Shown: one piece after another, positions 58,426 to 64,000 of the stretch
Numbering within the stretch: position 1 is the first letter of the stretch
How the letters are laid out: every line of letters begins with the position of its first letter
Assembly: GCA_001940995.1 (NCBI GenBank)
Contig: MSHC01000023.1
Coordinates: 331-64,330 of the forward strand
Origin: Ruminococcus sp. Phil15
Lineage (GTDB): Bacteria > Bacillota > Clostridia > Oscillospirales > Ruminococcaceae
DNA length: 64,000 nt
Direction: 5' to 3'
Notes under the pieces: generated by a model
What the model was told of the DNA's origin: nothing
The model's input: only the letters and a program-made list of their open reading frames with translations
Databases searched by the model: none
Program-made: the position numbers and the translations under genes

Positions 58426-58459
58426 TAAAAAAAGTCGGTAAAATCTCCGACTTTTTTGG
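58426..58459 (+). terminator. Rho-independent terminator
   Basis: AAAAAAGTCGG-taaaatct-CCGACTTTTTTGG. Confidence 0.8.
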
Positions 58460-58550
58460 TGTAAAATCAAAGAAAGAAAAATAGATAAAAATAAAGAAAA
58501 ACAAATATAAAAAAAATTTGGAAAATTTATAGGAAGGAACGAGCTTATTT

Positions 58551-60146
58551 ATGGAGCTATCATCGCTCATAGAACAGCGGATACAGACCGTAAAAGCGTT
58601 CTGTAAGGCAAATAAAAAGCTTGTCAGGAGAACTGCTGCCCATTTCGGCGCAGGCGCTCTTGCACTTACAATCGCAATCGGCAGTACGTCATCTGCAATT
58701 TTCTCAGCGAACGCCGACACATCTGACAGCGAGGTCGTCTTTGAGGCAAACGGGCAGAGCGTTGTTACAACAACTACCGCACAGCCGCAGCAGACGGTCT
58801 ATGCTACGCAGGCATGGTGGAAAGCAGGAATAGAGGAGTACGACTTTGTAGAATTTACAAGCGCCCATATAGATTATTCCGAAACCGAGGAGGAGAGCGT
58901 GCCGGAGGAGCCTTTCCCAAGCATCTCTTTTACGGTTTCAAAGCCTGAGTCTAAGGGCAGCTATAAGTCGTCTGCAATCCCTTCGCACAAAACATATCCC
59001 ACAAGAAGCATCGCTAACGAGTATTATACGGTGAAATCCCTCACCGCAGGCGGCAGAGTATCGGGCAACGGCTTTGATATGGTCTGCAAGATTTTAAACG
59101 GCGAGATGGGTCCTTCCTTCAGCGAGGAAGCGCTCAAAGCGCAGGCAGTCGCTATTTACACATATCTCAGATACTGCGACGCAAATAACCTTATGCCGGT
59201 TGTGGCAACAAGAGGAAATTATAACGATAAAATTAAGAATGCAGTTAAAGCAGTCGAGGGTCAGGTGCTTACCTATAACGGCGGGCTTGTAAATGCAGTG
59301 TTCTGCGCTTCAACAGCAGGATGCACTACATCAAGCCAGAGCGTTTGGGGCGGCAAGCTTGACTACCTACAGGGAGTAGCCTGCGAGTATGACTACCTCG
59401 ACCCAAACTACGGAGTAAAAAGACAGTTCACAGCCTCCGAGCTAAAGAGAATTATTGAAAGAAAAACTGATATCAGACTGTCAAACAGCGACGTTGAGAA
59501 TTGGTTTGAAATCGTAAGCTGTACGAACGGCAAGTATGTCGGAGATATCAAAATCGGCGGCCAGACCCACGCAAGAGTAGGCGGCGGAAACGTTAAGCTT
59601 ACAGGCGCTGTTTTAAGAGCGTCCATCTTAGGCAGCAGCACGCTTCGTTCTACAGCGTTCGATATCAGCTATAAGGACGGAGTTTTCACATTCACAACCT
59701 ACGGCTACGGCCACGGCGTCGGAATGTCTCAGTGGGGCGCACAGCTTATGTCAACAGAGGGCGGCTACAAGTATGACCAGATTTTGCTCCACTATTATGA
59801 CGGCTCTAAGCTTATCTGCTCAGGCGTGAACACTGAAGCAGAGGACCGCTTCGGTGACGATGATGTTTCCGATAAGCAGGAGGCAGTACCGGGCGATGAT
59901 CCGGAAGATAAGCCTGAAAGCGATAAGAAGCCCGAAACAAGCCAGACCGCTACCGTTACAACTACAAATACAGCAGTGCAGACGACAACTACGACAACCT
60001 CGCAGGAAGCGGTAACTACGACAACGACGTCTGAAACAGCCCCCGCCGTTACGACAGTCCCCGAGCTTGCCTCGCCTGTAACGCAGACAACTCCGGCGCA
60101 GACTACCGTCGCAGCAGCAGTTCCTGTGCCTGTCGTTTCTGAGTAG
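58551..60146 (+). CDS. SpoIID/LytB domain protein with Thr-rich C-terminal tail
   Basis: VSGNGFDMVCKILNGEMGPSFSEEALKAQAVAIYTYLRYCDAN ... FCASTAGCTTSSQSVWGGKLDYLQGV ... FTTYGYGHGVGMSQWGAQLMS. Confidence 0.92.
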   Translation: MELSSLIEQRIQTVKAFCKANKKLVRRTAAHFGAGALALTIAIGSTSSAIFSANADTSDSEVVFEANGQSVVTTTTAQPQQTVYATQAWWKAGIEEYDFVEFTSAHIDYSETEEESVPEEPFPSISFTVSKPESKGSYKSSAIPSHKTYPTRSIANEYYTVKSLTAGGRVSGNGFDMVCKILNGEMGPSFSEEALKAQAVAIYTYLRYCDANNLMPVVATRGNYNDKIKNAVKAVEGQVLTYNGGLVNAVFCASTAGCTTSSQSVWGGKLDYLQGVACEYDYLDPNYGVKRQFTASELKRIIERKTDIRLSNSDVENWFEIVSCTNGKYVGDIKIGGQTHARVGGGNVKLTGAVLRASILGSSTLRSTAFDISYKDGVFTFTTYGYGHGVGMSQWGAQLMSTEGGYKYDQILLHYYDGSKLICSGVNTEAEDRFGDDDVSDKQEAVPGDDPEDKPESDKKPETSQTATVTTTNTAVQTTTTTTSQEAVTTTTTSETAPAVTTVPELASPVTQTTPAQTTVAAAVPVPVVSE

Positions 60147-60220
60147 CGTACAGAGCAGAAATTTAAGCTTATTTGTAATGAACGTCAAATTAATATGTCA
60201 TTTGCTATGTAAATGCTATA

Positions 60221-60259
60221 AAAAAGTCGAGCAGAGTATATCTCCGCTTGACTTTTTTG
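60221..60259 (+). terminator. Rho-independent terminator
   Basis: AAAAAGTCGAGCAGAG-tata-TCTCCGCTTGACTTTTTT. Confidence 0.8.
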
Positions 60260-60310
60260 CAGTTTAAAAATATAATATATATAGACTTACTTTGAAAGGA
60301 CGATGTAGTA

Positions 60311-61441
60311 ATGGCTTTCTTTGATAAAATCGGACAAACAATTTCAAACGGCGTTTCAAGTGTCGGAGATACAACAAAGACTCTTGCAAACACCGCAAAG
60401 CTTAACAGTCAGATCAGTACAAACAAGAATACGATTAAGGATACCTATCAGCAGATAGGCGAGTATTGCTATAATAACCGTGGGGACGCAATAGACAAGG
60501 AAAAGCTTGTCCCTATGTTTGAGGAAATCGACAGACTCCTTCTCGAAAACAAGGACTTAGAGCTAAAGGTAAAGCTTGCAAAGGGATATGTCCCATGCAA
60601 GAACTGCGGCGCAGACGTAGCCGTGAACACATCTTTCTGCGCAAATTGCGGTGCGAAAGTGGAAGTCCCTGCGCCTGAGAGCGAAAAGACCCCCGAGGGC
60701 AAGAAAAGATGCCTTAAATGCGGAAATCTTGAGGACGAGAATACAAAGTTCTGCTCAAGCTGCGGAACAAAGCTTCCCGATACAGCTCCTGCCCCTGCAA
60801 CAGCTAACGCAACAACCGTATGCCCTAACTGCTCCGCTGAGCTTCCCGCTAATATGAAATTCTGCTCAGAGTGCGGAACAAAGGTTGACGCTCCCGCTCC
60901 GGAGCCGGTTGCAGAGCCCGTACCTGTTCAATCAGCAGTAGAGCCTGCCGCTGAACCGACAGAAACCGTCGAAACAGCACAGGAAACCGAAATAAAAGGC
61001 ACTCCTGCCCCCGAAGCAGTAGAAACAGAGGTCGCCGAGCCTGTTGCGACAGCCGAAGAAGCACAGCCTGCCGAAGCGCCGTCGGGTAAGATATGCCCCG
61101 AATGCGGACATAACGAGCCGAACGAAATGAAGTTCTGTTCCGAGTGCGGACATAAGTTTGAAACAGCAGAGCCGATAGCTGCAGAGCAAGCCCCCGCAGA
61201 GCAAGCCCCCACGGAGACGGCAGGTCTTGTATGCCCGAACTGCGGCAACCGTGAGGCTGACGGAGTCAGATTTTGCTCCGAATGTGGAACAAAGCTTGGA
61301 GAAGCAGTACCCGTAGCAACGGCTGAGCCTGCCCCTGCGGTTGAGGACGTCTCCGCCGCCGACAAGATAGCCTGCCCAAAGTGCGGCAACATAGAGGTCA
61401 AGGGTACAAAATTTTGTTCCGAGTGCGGAAACAAGCTCTAA
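60311..61441 (+). CDS. multi-zinc-ribbon protein (six CxxC...CxxC ribbons)
   Basis: CKNCG..FCANCG, CLKCG..FCSSCG, CPNCS..FCSECG, CPECG..FCSECG, CPNCG..FCSECG, CPKCG..FCSECG, separated by Ala/Glu/Pro linkers. Confidence 0.85.
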   Translation: MAFFDKIGQTISNGVSSVGDTTKTLANTAKLNSQISTNKNTIKDTYQQIGEYCYNNRGDAIDKEKLVPMFEEIDRLLLENKDLELKVKLAKGYVPCKNCGADVAVNTSFCANCGAKVEVPAPESEKTPEGKKRCLKCGNLEDENTKFCSSCGTKLPDTAPAPATANATTVCPNCSAELPANMKFCSECGTKVDAPAPEPVAEPVPVQSAVEPAAEPTETVETAQETEIKGTPAPEAVETEVAEPVATAEEAQPAEAPSGKICPECGHNEPNEMKFCSECGHKFETAEPIAAEQAPAEQAPTETAGLVCPNCGNREADGVRFCSECGTKLGEAVPVATAEPAPAVEDVSAADKIACPKCGNIEVKGTKFCSECGNKL

Positions 61442-61463
61442 ACCAAACTGAATGCATAAAAGT

Positions 61464-61515
61464 ATCCCCGTACAGATTAAATGCACAAGTCCAAAAATTC
61501 TGTACGGGGATTTTA
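61464..61515. terminator. bidirectional terminator between convergent genes
   Basis: ATCCCCGTACAGA...TCTGTACGGGGATTTTA perfect 13-bp stem. Confidence 0.75.
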
Positions 61516-61523
61516 TTTAAAAA

Positions 61524-62918
61524 CTATTCTGTCTTTTCGGTTATCACACCGTTTTCGTCAATATCTACGTTAAAGGAATAATCCCTCATACATTGCAAAA
61601 TTCTGTCGCCCTCAGCCTCTCCGCCGACATAGGTAGTCTTGCTGTCACGCTGAGTCGCAGGGTAGAATACAAGCTCCAGCGAGTCGTCGGAATTGAGCGT
61701 TACTCCGAGCAGTCCCGTGTCGATGTCGTAATGCGAAAACCAGTAGTTGCCGAGATTATACACGATAGGCACGTTCTTGTAGTATTCAATGCCCTGCAAG
61801 CAGTGTGCGTGAGTGCCGATGATAAGGTCTGCGCCTGCGTCAATGTACTGATATGCGGTTTCCGGCTGAACGTCCTCAAGCTCGTGACTGTCCTCTGTGC
61901 CCCAATGCACGTTAGCGATAACGAAGTCGGCGTTCTGTTCGGCTTCCTTTATTACCTCTATAAATGCGGTCGGGTCGTAACAGCGAAGCACACCGGGGTC
62001 TGTTTCTGTCGCTTCGGGGGTAAGCTTGTACTTTTCCGCCCTCGTTGCCGCAACAAATGCAATCTTCTTGCCCTCTATGATGTAGTATACGGGACGTGAT
62101 GCCTCGTCAATGTTTCTGCCGGCTCCCATATATTCGATATCCGCATTTTTGAGCGTGTCGAGCGTGTCGAGAAATGCGTCAAGCCCGAAATCGTAAACGT
62201 GGTTGTTTGCAAGGTCTACGATATCTACGCCAAGCTCGTGATATATCGAAACGTTCTCCGTCGCCGCCCTGAAGGTCCATGCCTTGCCCTCCATAGCCGT
62301 GCCCCTGTCCGAGAAGCAAAACTCGCTGTTGAGGGTCGTTATGTCGGCGCTTACCATCTTGTCAATCAGAAACGGCGATATGCACTTTGTTATGTCGCCG
62401 CCGACCTCTCTGTAATGCTCCATAGCGTGCCAGTTGTCTGCAAGGCTGATGTCGCCCCCAAACGTAAATGAGATGCCCTCTGCGCCGTCCCCGTCAAGGA
62501 CGATATTTTCCTCAGAGTAGGCAAGACCGCTGTAAAGGTCGTTTGTGACTTTTACAGACATGCCTGTGAGCGAATACCAGCTGTCGTCCGTAAAATTGCC
62601 GCCGCTTGCCGCCTCGTAAAGCGTGTCGATAAGGCGTGCGTCGCCCGTTGTTTCAACGCACCACTCAAAAAACTCAGGTGATAAAGGCAGGTCGGTCTGC
62701 GTATCCTTTGTAAGCTCATACAGCATATCCGGGGTAATCTGCGGCTCCTGCGAGGAAGCGTCCTCCTGCGAGCTGTCCGATACAGATGAGCCGTCGCCCG
62801 CCGAGCCTGCCTGCGAGGACGATTCGGGATTTTTCTTTTCAATTTCATTGCAGCCGCCCAGCATTGCCGACGCAACAGCCAAAGACAGCGTAAGACATAA
62901 AATGCGTTTTGCTTTCAT
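61524..62918 (-). CDS. CapA family (poly-gamma-glutamate synthesis-like) lipoprotein
   Basis: Lipobox AMLGGCNE; ISFTFGGDISLAD, VDIVDLANNHVYDFGLDAFLDTLDTL, NVHWGTEDSHE, IIGTHAHCLQGIEYYKNVPIVYNLGNYWFS. Confidence 0.92.
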   Translation of the reverse strand: MKAKRILCLTLSLAVASAMLGGCNEIEKKNPESSSQAGSAGDGSSVSDSSQEDASSQEPQITPDMLYELTKDTQTDLPLSPEFFEWCVETTGDARLIDTLYEAASGGNFTDDSWYSLTGMSVKVTNDLYSGLAYSEENIVLDGDGAEGISFTFGGDISLADNWHAMEHYREVGGDITKCISPFLIDKMVSADITTLNSEFCFSDRGTAMEGKAWTFRAATENVSIYHELGVDIVDLANNHVYDFGLDAFLDTLDTLKNADIEYMGAGRNIDEASRPVYYIIEGKKIAFVAATRAEKYKLTPEATETDPGVLRCYDPTAFIEVIKEAEQNADFVIANVHWGTEDSHELEDVQPETAYQYIDAGADLIIGTHAHCLQGIEYYKNVPIVYNLGNYWFSHYDIDTGLLGVTLNSDDSLELVFYPATQRDSKTTYVGGEAEGDRILQCMRDYSFNVDIDENGVITEKTE

Positions 62919-62943
62919 TTGTTCCTGACTTCCTTTTCGTTTG

Positions 62944-64000
62944 TTATTCATCAAGGTCAAGTAGTTTATCAGCCTCGGCAGGCTCCGGACTCTGTACCGA
63001 GCTTAAACGCCTGCTGATCGCTCTTGACCTTACTCCTACAAGCTTGTCAATGTCCTTTCCGACAAGGTCTATGTGCTTCTGCGCAGTTGTCAGAACCTCC
63101 TCGAACTTTTCAAATTCGGATTTCACAGCGCTCAGCACCTGCCATACCTCGTTTGAACGCTTCTGTATTGCTAGCGTCTTGAAGCCCATCTGAAGCGAGT
63201 TGAGAAGAGCAGCCATTGTCGAAGGACCTGCTATATTTACATTATACTCCCTTTGCAGGATTTCTACAAGCCCCCTGTTGACAACTTCTGAATATAGTCC
63301 CTCAAACGGCAGGAACATTATGCCGAAGCTTGTCGTGTACGGCGGCTCTATGTATTTCTGTCTGATGTCCTTTGCAAAAGCCTTTATCCTTGTTACAAGA
63401 AGCGAGGAAGCCGAGTCTATCGCCTCCTTGCTGCCCGATTCTATTGCGTCTTGAAGCTGTGTGTAGCAGTCGGCAGGGAATTTTGAATCAATAGGCAGGT
63501 AAACGTGTCCGCCGTCTTCGCCCGGAAGCTTTACCGCAAACTCGACCCTGTTTAAGCTGTTCGGTATCGTCGCTATGTCCGTTTCGTATTGTTCGGGCGA
63601 GAGGATTTCGGAAAGTATCGCACCAAGCTGTATTTCTCCCATTATGCCCCTCGTCTTGACGTTTGAAAGCACCTTTTTCAGTCCGCCCACGTCGTTCGCA
63701 AGCGTTTTCATCTCGCCCAGACCCTTGTATACCTCCTCTAAGCTTTCGGAAACCCTCTTGAAGCTCCTGTTCATTCGTTCCTCGATGCTCTCCTGTAGTT
63801 TTTCGTCAACCGTCCTGCGGATTTCATCAAGCCGCTTGCTGTTTGAGTCGGTCATTGCGGCGAGGTGGGCTGTGATGTCGGTGCGGATTTGGGACAGCTT
63901 CTGTTCGTTTGTCGTTTCAAGCGTCTTAAAACGCTCCTCAAGCTGTTTTAGCTGTGATATAGTGTTCTCGTTCATCGCAGTCTGGTTCTGCGACAAAACG
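62944..64000 (-). CDS. rmuC: DNA recombination protein RmuC family, 5' end outside the window
   Basis: GIMGEIQLGAILSEILSPEQYETDIATIPNSLNRVEFAVKLPGEDGGHVYLPIDSKFPADCYTQL, SFGIMFLPFEGLYSEVVNRGLVEILQREYNVNIAGPSTMAALLNSLQMGFKTLAIQKRS. Confidence 0.95.
   Translation of the reverse strand, partial: VLSQNQTAMNENTISQLKQLEERFKTLETTNEQKLSQIRTDITAHLAAMTDSNSKRLDEIRRTVDEKLQESIEERMNRSFKRVSESLEEVYKGLGEMKTLANDVGGLKKVLSNVKTRGIMGEIQLGAILSEILSPEQYETDIATIPNSLNRVEFAVKLPGEDGGHVYLPIDSKFPADCYTQLQDAIESGSKEAIDSASSLLVTRIKAFAKDIRQKYIEPPYTTSFGIMFLPFEGLYSEVVNRGLVEILQREYNVNIAGPSTMAALLNSLQMGFKTLAIQKRSNEVWQVLSAVKSEFEKFEEVLTTAQKHIDLVGKDIDKLVGVRSRAISRRLSSVQSPEPAEADKLLDLDE

Overview
The window is about 64 kb of a Gram-positive, Clostridia/Ruminococcaceae-like chromosome. 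Most genes are housekeeping or transport: NifJ/PFOR, a MarR plus heterodimeric ABC exporter, a citramalate synthase-like enzyme, Ppk, PNP, a PurF-like protein, ThiI, class B sortase, cell-wall hydrolases, CapA and RmuC, plus two tRNA-Ser genes. Sugar-type ABC importers are abundant. The main discovery is that the sporulation gene dpaA (spoVFA, dipicolinate synthase subunit A) is split by an 8,653-bp segment (about 23823-32475) that encodes a large serine recombinase. The first 266 codons of dpaA lie at 32473-33270 (-). The missing 27 C-terminal residues (GKVAPITSGEIIADTVLGIIKEGGEKI*) lie at 23736-23819 (-), overlapping the dpaB start codon by ATGA. Joining the two ends at a shared CGGA core restores a 293-aa DpaA in frame. 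The reconstructed attB and attP sites are each imperfect palindromes centred on the same GG dinucleotide. This is the architecture of a skin-like intervening element that could excise during sporulation. A second notable locus is a 39.6-53.1 kb operon. It contains two LolD/MacB-type ATPases (one with a C-terminal AbrB-like domain), four MalF/G-type permeases, a giant non-lipoprotein solute-binding protein with CBM-like modules, an NHL/TPR membrane protein, a Yip1-like protein and a large DUF5696-like exported protein.
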